Source: Ramlibacter sp. (GTDB lineage Bacteria > Pseudomonadota > Gammaproteobacteria > Burkholderiales > Burkholderiaceae). From it: a stretch of 15,916 bases of DNA. Below the pieces are notes generated by a model. That model was not told the origin of the DNA, ran no database searches, and saw only the letters and a list, made by a program, of their open reading frames with translations. How positions within the stretch are numbered: position 1 is the first letter of the stretch; every line of letters starts with the position of its first letter. The stretch covers positions 1 to 15,916 of the forward strand of contig JACMQP010000006.1 of the NCBI GenBank assembly GCA_014376915.1, read 5' to 3'. Shown here in pieces: positions 9,079-15,916 of this stretch. The position numbers and the translations under genes are program-made.

Positions 9079-10158
9079 GTGAAGCAATTTGCAAAACTCG
9101 CCCTGTTGACGCTGTGCGCGGCGCTGACCGCCTGCTCCGTGCTGGAGGGAGAGAAGATCGACTACAAGAGCGCGGGCAAGGGCGTCTTGCTCGAAGTGCC
9201 GCCCGACCTGACGCAGCTTTCGCGCGATTCGCGCTACGTGGTGGCCGGCGGCACGGTGACGGCCAGCGGCTTTCAGGTCGGCCAGGCGGCCCCGGGCGTG
9301 CCGACGGCCGCCAACACCATGGGCGACGTGCGCATCGAGCGCGCCGGCAACCAGCGCTGGCTGGTCGTGAACCGGCCGGCCGACCAGCTGTGGAGCCCGG
9401 TGCGCGACTTCTGGCAGGAAAACGGCTTCCTGCTGACGCTGGACCAGTCCAGCCTGGGCATCATGGAAACCGATTGGGCCGAGAACCGCGCCAAGCTGCC
9501 GCAAGACTTCATCCGCAACACGTTGGGCAAGCTGGTCGATTCGATCTATTCCACCTCCGAGCGCGACCGCTTCCGCACCCGCCTCGAGCGCACTGGCAGC
9601 GGCGGCACCGAAATCTACGTCAGCCACCGCGGCATGGTGGAGGTCTACAGCAACAACCAGAAGGACCAGACCGTGTGGCAGCCGCGGCCGGCCGATCCGG
9701 AGCTCGAGACCGAGTTCCTGCGCCGGCTGATGGTCAAGCTCGGCGCGCCGCAGGAGCAGGTGCGCACGCAGGTCGCCGCCGCTGCCGCCAAGTCCACCTC
9801 GCGCGTCGGCAGCGTCGGCGCCACGCCGGTGGTGATGATCGACGAAGGGTTCGATCGCGCCTGGCGGCGCGTCGGTCTGGCGCTGGACCGAACCGGCTTC
9901 ACGGTGGAAGACCGGGACCGCAATCAGGGCACGTACTTCGTGCGCTATGTCGAGCCCACCGGCGACCGCAAGGAACAGGGCTTCTTCAGCAAGCTGTTCA
10001 AGCGCGACGACCCGGCCGTGGCGCCGCTCAAGTACCGCATCAACCTGAAGAGCCAGGGCGAGTCGACCACCGTGTCGGTGCTGAACGCCGCTGGCGCGCC
10101 GGAGACCTCGGCGAATGCGCAGCGCATCGTTCAGGTGATCGCCGATGATCTGAAATAG
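9079..10158 (+). CDS. bamC: Outer membrane protein assembly lipoprotein BamC
   Basis: A 359-residue lipoprotein of the BAM complex, which inserts beta-barrel proteins into the outer membrane with BamA, B, D and E. A lipoprotein signal ends in the lipobox LTAC with acylated Cys19. The mature N-terminus has EKIDYKSAGKGVLLEVPPDLTQL, the conserved BamC segment that lies along BamD, followed by two helix-grip domains, seen as LVVNRPADQLWSPVRDFW and later FDRAWRRVGLALDRTGFTVEDRD. The GTG start at 9079 is chosen because AAGGA (9068-9072) sits six bases upstream and the signal peptide begins there. It follows dapA by 37 bases and is probably co-transcribed. Moderately longer than the E. coli protein (344 residues). 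Confidence 0.93.
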   Translation: MKQFAKLALLTLCAALTACSVLEGEKIDYKSAGKGVLLEVPPDLTQLSRDSRYVVAGGTVTASGFQVGQAAPGVPTAANTMGDVRIERAGNQRWLVVNRPADQLWSPVRDFWQENGFLLTLDQSSLGIMETDWAENRAKLPQDFIRNTLGKLVDSIYSTSERDRFRTRLERTGSGGTEIYVSHRGMVEVYSNNQKDQTVWQPRPADPELETEFLRRLMVKLGAPQEQVRTQVAAAAAKSTSRVGSVGATPVVMIDEGFDRAWRRVGLALDRTGFTVEDRDRNQGTYFVRYVEPTGDRKEQGFFSKLFKRDDPAVAPLKYRINLKSQGESTTVSVLNAAGAPETSANAQRIVQVIADDLK

Positions 10159-10935
10159 ATGTTGCGGTTCAAGAGCCTGGGCAGCGGCAGCTCGGGCAAC
10201 GCCACCGTCATCCAGGCCCGCGGCGGCACCGGCATCACGCACCTGCTGGTGGACTGCGGGCTCGGCCTGCCGCAGATGGACAAGCGGCTGCGGCTGGCCG
10301 GCATGCTCGCCGATCAGATCGACGGCATCTTCGTCACTCACGAGCACGGCGACCACATCGGCAGCGCCCGCCAGCTGGCGCTGCGCGAGCGCATCCCGGT
10401 CTACATGAGCGAGGGGACGTACATGGCGATCGGCGAGCCTGATTTCGGCGGCCTCCTGCGCATCGTCCGCGACGCCGAGACCTTCGAGCTCGGCGCGCTG
10501 CAGGTCCGCCCCTTCACCGTGCCGCACGACGCACGCGAACCGCTGCAGCTGACCTGCAGCGACGGCGCAGTCCGCCTGGGCGTGCTCACCGACCTGGGCC
10601 ACGCAACGACCCATGTGCTGGAGCAGCTGGCCGGCTGCCGGTCGCTGCTGCTCGAATGCAACCACGACCCCCAGCTGCTGGCCAGCGGCCGCTACCCGCC
10701 GTTTCTCAAACGCAGGGTTGGCGGCGACTGGGGCCACCTGGCCAACGAAGCTGCGGCGGCGATCGCGCTGGCGATCCAGCCGCGCGGCCTCGGACAGGTG
10801 ATGGCGGCGCACCTGAGCGAGCAGAACAACCGGCCAGACGTCGTGCGGACGGTGCTTGCGCGCGCCCTGGGTTGCGGCGAGGCCGACATCCTGGTGGCCG
10901 ACGGACCCAGCGGAAGCGACTGGCACAACGCCTGA
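10159..10935 (+). CDS. MBL-fold metallo-hydrolase, YycJ/WalJ-like
   Basis: A 258-residue metallo-beta-lactamase-fold protein. Metal ligands can be followed: HEHGDH at 61-66, His123 in VPHDA, Asp145 in LTDLGH, and His218 in AAHLSEQNN, with GSGSSGN at 8-14 at the N-terminus. The GSGSSGN and HLSxxNN signatures are typical of the YycJ/WalJ group, thought to act as exonuclease-like or other phosphoester hydrolases in the cytoplasm; no substrate can be assigned here. The ATG directly abuts the bamC TAG with no ribosome binding site of its own, so translation probably depends on coupling to bamC. It converges with cheB, whose stop is 16 bases beyond its own. Confidence 0.88.
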   Translation: MLRFKSLGSGSSGNATVIQARGGTGITHLLVDCGLGLPQMDKRLRLAGMLADQIDGIFVTHEHGDHIGSARQLALRERIPVYMSEGTYMAIGEPDFGGLLRIVRDAETFELGALQVRPFTVPHDAREPLQLTCSDGAVRLGVLTDLGHATTHVLEQLAGCRSLLLECNHDPQLLASGRYPPFLKRRVGGDWGHLANEAAAAIALAIQPRGLGQVMAAHLSEQNNRPDVVRTVLARALGCGEADILVADGPSGSDWHNA

Positions 10936-10957
10936 GCGCGCCGCGCCGGCGTCAGGC
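10930..10957. terminator. Inverted repeat spanning two convergent stop codons
   Basis: GCCTGA (10930-10935) and TCAGGC (10952-10957) are perfect reverse complements flanking a 16-base GC-only spacer. Each contains the final Ala codon and the TGA of one of the two convergent genes. It could fold in both transcripts and act as a shared bidirectional terminator, but there is no U-run on either side and the match may only reflect two genes ending Ala-stop. Confidence 0.25.
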
Positions 10958-11986
10958 CGAGAGCGCTTCCAGCCGCTGCGCCATGTCGCCCAGCCCCAGC
11001 ACCTCCCGCACCCCGCCAAGCGCGATCGCCTGGCGCGGCATGCCGAACACCACGCTGGTCGCCTCGTCCTGCGCGATGGTGTGCGCGCCTGCCTTGCGCA
11101 TTTCCAGCATCGCCTCGGCGCCGTCGCCGCCCATCCCGGTCAGCATGACGCCGATCGCGCGCGCGCCCGCCACCCTGGCAATGGAACGGAACAGCGGATC
11201 GACCGAGGGCCGGTGGCGGTTGACCGGCGGCTCGTCGCTCACCCGCAGCACGTACCCGCCCATGCGACGCGCCAGCGACAGGTGGCGGCCACCCGGTGCG
11301 ATGTAGGCCATGCCGTGGCAGGCGACCTGGCCGTCCTCGGCTTCGCGGACGCCGATCTGGCAGATCGAGTTGAGGCGGCGCGCGAACGTCTCTGTGAAGC
11401 CCGGCGGCATGTGCTGCGCAATCAGGATCGGCGGCATCCCGGGCGGCAGGTGAACCAGGATTTCGCGCAGCGCCTCGACGCCGCCGGTGGAAGCGCCGAT
11501 GCCGATCACGCGGTCGCGCGCGGCCGCGCCCGGCGCGCGAACCACCGGCGGCGGCGCGACGACGCGCGCCGGCGCCTGGATGCGGTGGCGCACCACGCGC
11601 GCCAGCCCCGCGGCGCGGATCTTCTCGGCAATTTCGTGGATGCTGCCTTCCAGCTCAGCCAGATTGGCGGGCTTGGCGAAGAAATCCACCGCGCCGAGCT
11701 CGAGCGCTCGCAGCGTGGTGTCCGCGCCTTCGCGCGTCAGCGACGAGATCATGATCACCGGCAGCGGCCGCACCGCCATCAGCTTGCCCAGGAATTCGAG
11801 GCCGTTCATGCGCGGCATCTCGACGTCCAGCGTGATGACGTCGGGCGCCTTCAGCCGGATCCGGTCGATCGCCAGCACCGGGTCGGCCGCCACGGCCACC
11901 AGCTCCATGTCAGGCTGCGACGCCACCACGCGGCCGAGGAAGGCGCGCATCACGGCAGAATCGTCGATGACGAGAACCTTGATCAT
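10952..11986 (-). CDS. cheB: Chemotaxis protein-glutamate methylesterase/glutaminase CheB
   Basis: A 344-residue two-domain response regulator. The receiver domain (1-120) has the acidic pair Asp8/Asp9, phospho-acceptor Asp54 in LDVEMPRMNG, Ser81/Ser82 and Lys105 in FFAKP. A Pro/Ala-rich linker (about 136-156) leads to the methylesterase domain with the catalytic triad Ser166 (GASTGG), His192 (AQHMPPGF) and Asp288 (MLTGMGGDGA). It removes methyl groups from chemoreceptors and deamidates glutamines when phosphorylated by CheA. The ATG overlaps the cheD TGA by four bases and has no ribosome binding site, indicating coupling. Last gene of the chemotaxis run visible here. Confidence 0.96.
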   Translation of the reverse strand: MIKVLVIDDSAVMRAFLGRVVASQPDMELVAVAADPVLAIDRIRLKAPDVITLDVEMPRMNGLEFLGKLMAVRPLPVIMISSLTREGADTTLRALELGAVDFFAKPANLAELEGSIHEIAEKIRAAGLARVVRHRIQAPARVVAPPPVVRAPGAAARDRVIGIGASTGGVEALREILVHLPPGMPPILIAQHMPPGFTETFARRLNSICQIGVREAEDGQVACHGMAYIAPGGRHLSLARRMGGYVLRVSDEPPVNRHRPSVDPLFRSIARVAGARAIGVMLTGMGGDGAEAMLEMRKAGAHTIAQDEATSVVFGMPRQAIALGGVREVLGLGDMAQRLEALSA

Positions 11987-12588
11987 TGTTTTGCCGAGAA
12001 GTTGTCGAACTCGCCGCCGCCGGCCTTGTCGCCAAGCTTGAACATGTATTCGCGCTCGCGTTGCTGCACCGTGTCGTTCGGGAGGATGTGCAGTTTCTTG
12101 AGTTGAACCTTGCCGGTCTCCGGAAAGAAATGCAGCTTGCGCGCGTAGACGTCGAGCAAGTCGCGCGCGACCACGGGAATGCCTTCGGTGGCGAGGAACT
12201 CGAGCACGAACTGGCAGTTCTTGGCGCCGACGTCGAGAGTGTCGAAGCCCTGCAGCACCCGGCCGCCGCCGAACGCCTTGGCGACCATCCGGCGGCGGTC
12301 GGCACCGAGCCGGAGCATCTCGTTGATCAGCACTTCCATCGCATAGACGCCGAAACGCGCCGATGCCGTCACCGGCGACGCCGCCGATTCGCCGTCGCCG
12401 GGCAGCATGAAGTGGTTCATGCCGCCGATCCGCGTCACCGGATCCCAGAGGCAGGTGGAAACGCAGGAGCCCAGCACCGTGGTGATGGCTCCGTGGCCGC
12501 TGGCCGCGTAATACTGGCCAGGCAGGATCTTGACCGACTCGACCTTGAAGTCGCGGTCGAAGTAGCGAACCGGGGCGACGCCTTCCAT
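11983..12588 (-). CDS. cheD: Chemoreceptor glutamine deamidase CheD
   Basis: A 201-residue CheD, which deamidates specific receptor glutamines and in some bacteria interacts with CheC. The catalytic Cys42 in TTVLGSCVS and His59 in GGMNHFMLP are present, and the YAMEVLINEML and KAFGGG motifs follow. The start at MEGVAPVRYF (12588) is chosen on similarity to family N-termini; the frame runs open upstream through cheR, but that extension shows no homologous character. No good Shine-Dalgarno is seen in the 17-base gap after cheR, only AGAAG abutting the ATG. The C-terminus has an extension QREREYMFKLGDKAGGGEFDNF beyond the compact core. Confidence 0.94.
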   Translation of the reverse strand: MEGVAPVRYFDRDFKVESVKILPGQYYAASGHGAITTVLGSCVSTCLWDPVTRIGGMNHFMLPGDGESAASPVTASARFGVYAMEVLINEMLRLGADRRRMVAKAFGGGRVLQGFDTLDVGAKNCQFVLEFLATEGIPVVARDLLDVYARKLHFFPETGKVQLKKLHILPNDTVQQREREYMFKLGDKAGGGEFDNFSAKQ

Positions 12589-12605
12589 GCTTCTGGACGC
12601 CGGCC

Positions 12606-13472
12606 TCACGCCACGCGTTCGTAGGCCGTACGGCCGCAGGAGCGGAAGGCTGGGTGGCCGGCGGGGAAACTCTCGGAATGGCCCACCATCAGCACGCCCC
12701 CCGGCACCAGCATATCGGCGAAAAGGGCGGCCAGCCGCTTCTGGTCCTCGCGGTCGAAGTAGATGACGACATTGCGGCAGAAAATCACGTCGTAACGCTC
12801 CTGTTGCGGCCACACCGTGGCCTGCAGGTTGAACTGGAAGAACCGGGTGCTGGCGCGCAGTTCCGGCCGGATGCTCACCAGCCCGTCGTTGGCGCCGGTC
12901 CCGCGCAGGAAATGCTTCTTCAGCCTGGAAGGCTCGAGGTCGGCCACCCGCTCGCTGCGGTAAACACCGGCGCTCGCCGTGCGCAGCACCTCCGAATCGA
13001 TGTCGCTGGCGCGGATGTCGGCCGCACAGCCGGCTTCGCGCAGCACCATCGCGATCGACCAGGCTTCCTCGCCCGTGGAACAGGCGCTACTCCACACCCG
13101 CAGCGGCGCCTTGCCGGGGCGTTGCCCGGCGCGCTCGCGCAGCAGCTCGAAATGGTGCGGCTCGCGAAAGAAAGCCGTCAGGTTGGTCGTGAGCGCGTTG
13201 ACGAACGCCTGCCGCTCGGCCGATGCGTCAGCCTCGACCAGATCCAGGTAGTCGCCGAAGCTGCGCACGCCATGGGCGCGCAGCCGCCGCAGCAGCCGGT
13301 TGTAGACCATGTTGCGCTTCTGCGGGCTGAGCTTGATGCCCGCGTATTCGTCGATCAGGCGGCGAGCCCGCCCGAAGTCGCGGTCGTTCAGCTGGAACAT
13401 CGCCTCGCCATGGATTGCCGCCGCTACGCCCGCTGTCATGGAATGCTCGCCCACCGGGCTGCGAAACTGCAC
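12606..13472 (-). CDS. cheR: Chemotaxis protein methyltransferase CheR
   Basis: A 288-residue enzyme that methylates glutamates of chemoreceptors using SAM. The helical CheR_N domain (about 28-85) contains the basic helix NMVYNRLLRRLRAHG. The catalytic domain has NLTAFFREPHHFE at 97-109, SAM motif VWSSACSTGEE at 126-136, ASDID with Asp157, and CRNVVIYF at 232-239. I take the GTG at 13472 because a GAGGGAG ribosome binding site lies five bases before it; it shares one base with the receptor's TAG. The ATG at 13439 would give 277 residues with no such site. The length matches E. coli CheR (286). A long open frame continuing upstream through the receptor gene is a shadow, not a fusion. Confidence 0.95.
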   Translation of the reverse strand: MQFRSPVGEHSMTAGVAAAIHGEAMFQLNDRDFGRARRLIDEYAGIKLSPQKRNMVYNRLLRRLRAHGVRSFGDYLDLVEADASAERQAFVNALTTNLTAFFREPHHFELLRERAGQRPGKAPLRVWSSACSTGEEAWSIAMVLREAGCAADIRASDIDSEVLRTASAGVYRSERVADLEPSRLKKHFLRGTGANDGLVSIRPELRASTRFFQFNLQATVWPQQERYDVIFCRNVVIYFDREDQKRLAALFADMLVPGGVLMVGHSESFPAGHPAFRSCGRTAYERVA

Positions 13473-15187
13473 TAAAACTCCCTCAAGCCGGCATGGCCGG
13501 CGATCTCGACTGGCATTGCGATCCGGAACTGGATCGGAGCCGGCGCGCGGCGTGCCGCCGGCTGCTGCGGGACTGCCGCCGCAGCAGTGGCAGGCGCCGA
13601 TTCCAGCCTGAAGCGCGACACCAGTTGCAGCAGCGCGCGGGCCTGCTGCGTCATCGATTCGGTGGCGGCCGTCGCCTCCTCCACCAGCGACGCATTCTGC
13701 TGTACCGCCTGGTCCATCTGCGTCACCGCCACGTTCACCTGCCGGATTCCGGAACTCTGCTCCTGGCTCGAAGCGGCAATTTCGCCGATCAGGTCGGTAA
13801 CCTTCTCGACCGCCGCGACGATCTCGGCCATGGTCTGGCCGGCAGCCCCGGCCAGCCGGGTGCCGGCCTCGACCTTGCCCGCCGAGTCGCCGATCAGGCC
13901 CTTGATTTCCTTGGCCGCCGCGGCGCTGCGCTGGGCCAGGCTGCGCACTTCGGCGGCAACCACCGCGAAGCCGCGACCCTGCTCGCCGGCCCGCGCCGCT
14001 TCCACCGCAGCGTTCAGCGCCAGGATGTTGGTCTGGAAGGCGATGCCGTCGATCACGCCGGTGATGTCGGAGATCTTCCGGGACGATTCGGCGATGCCGG
14101 TCATGGTGCTCACCACCTCGCCCACCGCCTCGCCACCCTTGCGCGCAACCTCGGAAGCACCGATGGCAAGGTGGCAGGCCAGCCGCGCATTCTCGGCGTT
14201 CTGCGCCACTGTCGCCGTCAGTCCCTCGAGCGCACTGGAGGTTTCCTCCAGCGTCCCGGCCTGCGCTTCGGTGCGCTGCGACAGGTCGAGGTTGCCGTGG
14301 GCGATCTGCGCGCTGGTGTCGGTGACGGTGTTGGCGCCATGGACCACTTCCCCAACCAGGGCGCGCAGGCTGCCGATCATGTCGGACAGCGATTGCATCA
14401 GCCGGGTGCCTTCGTCGCGGCCGTCGACGCGGATCGCCACGGTCAGGTCGCCGCGCGCGACCTTGCCGGCGATCCTGGCGGCGACGCGGATGGGACGCAC
14501 GATCGACGCCGTCACCAGCCAGCAGAACAGGAACTGCAACAGGCCGCCGATCAGGCACGCGCCCACCAGGATCTGCAGACCGGTGTTGGTCGCGCCCTGC
14601 GCCAGGCCCGAGCCACTCCCGGCACCGGCGTGGAAGTCCGATAGCGCCCTGACGGCGCCGAGGTAAGCCCGCATCGCCGGCTCGAAAGTACCATCGAGCA
14701 GCGCGCCAGCCTCTGCGCCCTGGCCAGCCTTGCGCTTGTCCAGCAATTGTTGCCGGGCTTCCAGGTAAGCCTTCCCCGTGGCCGAAATGGCGGCGGCCAG
14801 CGGCTGGGGAACGGACGTCGACCGCAGGGACTCCAGTTGCGCTTCCAGCTGAGCGATGCGCTTCGCGCCGTCATCCAGCTGCGGTGCCAGCGCCTGGCGC
14901 ACGCCGGCGTCGTCGGAACGGGCAAGCACGGCCGTGCGGACCGCGTCGGTCCGGATCTCCGCCTGCCAGTCGCCGGCCAGCCGCTCGATCCGCAGGTTGG
15001 CGCTGGCAACCTGGTTGAGTTCGACGAGCTGCCAGGCGCCGATGCCGGCAGTCGCCAGCAGCAGCACCAGCAACGCGGTAAAAGCCAGGATCAGACGAGA
15101 CCGGATGGAGATGGACCGCAGCAGCCCGGCGGGACGTACATGCGCCACGTGCCCGACCGGCGCGGCGGCGGTTGGCCTGGCTTCCAT
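13472..15187 (-). CDS. Methyl-accepting chemotaxis protein, complete
   Basis: A 571-residue transmembrane chemoreceptor. Order: basic N-terminal tail, transmembrane helix 1 (about 32-52), a periplasmic helical region with the character of a 4HB_MCP sensor (about 53-202), transmembrane helix 2 (about 203-230), HAMP from [20 protein letters not shown] (about 229-283), and the cytoplasmic signalling domain with the conserved hairpin tip from VIDGIAFQT (residue 378). The ligand cannot be deduced. The start ATG at 15187 has GGAG eight bases upstream; a GTG at 15196 would add three residues. The C-terminus is GLREF, similar to but lacking the Trp of a CheR tether pentapeptide. It follows another receptor gene and shares a near-identical 193-base segment with it. 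Confidence 0.94.
   Translation of the reverse strand: MEARPTAAAPVGHVAHVRPAGLLRSISIRSRLILAFTALLVLLLATAGIGAWQLVELNQVASANLRIERLAGDWQAEIRTDAVRTAVLARSDDAGVRQALAPQLDDGAKRIAQLEAQLESLRSTSVPQPLAAAISATGKAYLEARQQLLDKRKAGQGAEAGALLDGTFEPAMRAYLGAVRALSDFHAGAGSGSGLAQGATNTGLQILVGACLIGGLLQFLFCWLVTASIVRPIRVAARIAGKVARGDLTVAIRVDGRDEGTRLMQSLSDMIGSLRALVGEVVHGANTVTDTSAQIAHGNLDLSQRTEAQAGTLEETSSALEGLTATVAQNAENARLACHLAIGASEVARKGGEAVGEVVSTMTGIAESSRKISDITGVIDGIAFQTNILALNAAVEAARAGEQGRGFAVVAAEVRSLAQRSAAAAKEIKGLIGDSAGKVEAGTRLAGAAGQTMAEIVAAVEKVTDLIGEIAASSQEQSSGIRQVNVAVTQMDQAVQQNASLVEEATAATESMTQQARALLQLVSRFRLESAPATAAAAVPQQPAARRAPAPIQFRIAMPVEIAGHAGLREF
13478..13484 (-). promoter_or_regulatory. Ribosome binding site of cheR, inside the receptor gene
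   Basis: Reads GAGGGAG on the minus strand, within the last codons of the receptor gene and five bases before the GTG at 13472. It decides that start over the ATG at 13439. Just upstream in the mRNA, at 13487-13501, GCCGGC-ATG-GCCGGC style symmetry can form a 6-bp stem. Confidence 0.7.
13891..14083. repeat. Copy 1 of a 193-base segment shared with the second receptor gene
   Basis: Matches 15724-15916 with six differences by my count (187 of 193 identical), running to the window edge. It encodes the signalling-hairpin tip. Five changes are synonymous and one replaces Thr by Ile. Confidence 0.85.
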
Positions 15188-15189
15188 GC

Positions 15190-15240
15190 CTAGCACTCCG
15201 TCCGATCGTCCGCTTCGGCGCTGCTGTTCCGGGCATTCAT
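15190..15240 (-). CDS. Possible 16-codon leader frame between the two receptor genes
   Basis: An ATG at 15240 opens a 16-residue frame ([16 protein letters not shown]) that ends in a TAG two bases before the ATG of the complete receptor gene. An AAGGAG ten bases upstream of its ATG, inside the end of the preceding receptor gene, would serve as a ribosome binding site. It could couple translation of the two receptors. It could equally be a chance frame in the 57-base gap; nothing in the peptide is recognisable. Confidence 0.2.
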   Translation of the reverse strand: MNARNSSAEADDRTEC

Positions 15241-15244
15241 GGTC

Positions 15245-15916
15245 CTAGAACTCCTTCCATTCGCCGTTGCCGTTGGTCCGGGACGTCGTCGAATGCGGCG
15301 CGACCAGCCTGGCGGGCGCCATGGCGTCGAGCCTGGTGCTGGGACGGATCCTGATCGGTTGCGAGAGCGTACTGAACACCGTGGCCGGCGGCGGCGCGGA
15401 TTCGCGCAGCGCGGCGAACGCCGCGTCGTCGTCGGCGAGCTTGAAGCGCGACACTGTCTGCAGCAGCGAGGTGGCCTGCTCCTTCATCGATTCGGTTGCC
15501 GCCGTGGCTTCCTCCACCAGCGAGGCGTTCTGCTGCACCACCTGGTCCATCTGCGTGATGGCGGTATGCACCTGCTCGATGCCGGAGCTCTGCTCCTGGC
15601 TGGCGGCGGCAATCTCGGCGATCAGCTCGCTCACCTTGCTGACCGATGTGACGATCTCCTGCATGGTCTTGCCGGCGGCGTCGACCAGCTTGGTGCCGGC
15701 CTCGACCTTGTCGACCGAGTCTCCGATCAGGCCCTTGATTTCCTTGGCCGCCGCGGCGCTGCGCTGGGCCAGGCTGCGCACTTCGGCGGCAACCACTGCG
15801 AAGCCGCGGCCCTGCTCGCCGGCCCGCGCCGCTTCCACCGCAGCGTTGAGCGCCAGGATGTTGGTCTGGAAAGCGATGCCGTCGATCACCCCGATGATGT
15901 CGGAGATCTTCCGGGA
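15245..15916 (-). CDS. Methyl-accepting chemotaxis protein, C-terminal part only
   Basis: The last 223 codons of a chemoreceptor gene whose 5' end lies beyond the right edge. What is visible is the cytoplasmic signalling domain: [10 protein letters not shown] leading into [21 protein letters not shown], the tip, and the second helix through [17 protein letters not shown] and [19 protein letters not shown] variable linker of about 75 residues (rich in Ala, Pro, Ser, Thr and Asn) follows, ending in EWKEF. That terminus fits the xWxxF tether that binds CheR/CheB in E. coli receptors. The sensor domain and membrane spans are not in the window. It is probably the first of two tandem receptors feeding the cheR-cheD-cheB group. 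Confidence 0.92.
   Translation of the reverse strand, partial: SRKISDIIGVIDGIAFQTNILALNAAVEAARAGEQGRGFAVVAAEVRSLAQRSAAAAKEIKGLIGDSVDKVEAGTKLVDAAGKTMQEIVTSVSKVSELIAEIAAASQEQSSGIEQVHTAITQMDQVVQQNASLVEEATAATESMKEQATSLLQTVSRFKLADDDAAFAALRESAPPPATVFSTLSQPIRIRPSTRLDAMAPARLVAPHSTTSRTNGNGEWKEF
15724..15916. repeat. Copy 2 of the 193-base segment shared between receptor genes
   Basis: Direct repeat of 13891-14083 at an offset of 1833 bases; it reaches the window edge, so the true copy may be longer. Confidence 0.85.

Noticed and set aside
12606..14558. Apparent 650-residue CheR fusion with a long N-terminal extension
   Set aside because: The extension is the receptor gene read in another frame; the cheR start is fixed by a GAGGGAG site at 13478-13484.
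10952..15916. Chemotaxis genes as a novel signalling system
   Set aside because: All five proteins have the expected domains and catalytic residues; the order is a common one in Burkholderiales.

Overview
The window reads as chromosomal DNA of a GC-rich betaproteobacterium, most likely Burkholderiales and close to Comamonadaceae. The grounds are the high GC content, the dapA-bamC-MBL hydrolase run, the parE neighbourhood and the mcp-mcp-cheR-cheD-cheB order. This is inferred from gene content and protein style; no search was run. The window is almost fully coding, with no gap above about 140 bases between genes, and shows no tRNA, rRNA, insertion sequence, phage gene or CRISPR array.

Region 1 (1-4619, minus strand), in transcription order: a secreted PQQ-type sugar (sorbosone) dehydrogenase, an overlapping diheme class I cytochrome c, parE (topoisomerase IV subunit B), a GNAT acetyltransferase, and the 5' end of a secreted DUF4124 protein, probably a lytic transglycosylase, that leaves the window. 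Most junctions overlap by 3-4 bases. The parE/acetyltransferase junction can also be read as two ATGA couplings joined by an 8-codon minicistron.

Region 2 (4620-8119, plus strand), divergent from region 1 across a 139-base gap: a 12-segment MFS transporter, a 43-residue single-span membrane protein behind a strong ribosome binding site, a GC hairpin, an unrecognised secreted protein, a short-chain dehydrogenase and a SAM-dependent methyltransferase. The last three are joined by 4-base ATGA or 4-base TGA/ATG overlaps.

Region 3 (8120-10935, plus strand): dapA (lysine/diaminopimelate synthesis), bamC (outer-membrane protein assembly lipoprotein) and a YycJ/WalJ-like metallo-beta-lactamase-fold hydrolase, a compact cell-envelope group.

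Region 4 (10952-15916, minus strand), convergent with region 3: the distal part of a chemotaxis operon. In transcription order it holds the 3' end of one chemoreceptor gene, a complete second chemoreceptor gene, cheR, cheD and cheB. CheR methylates, CheB demethylates/deamidates and CheD deamidates receptor glutamine/glutamate sites, so this is the adaptation module. cheA, cheW and cheY are not in the window.

I see no clear new defence, mobile or biosynthetic system. The points most worth following are the CheR/CheB-tether-like pentapeptide on one receptor and its apparently degenerate form on the other, the conserved-looking 43-residue membrane protein, the starts that lack a Shine-Dalgarno but carry a -10-like hexamer next to the ATG, and the near-identical 193-base segment shared by the two receptor genes.
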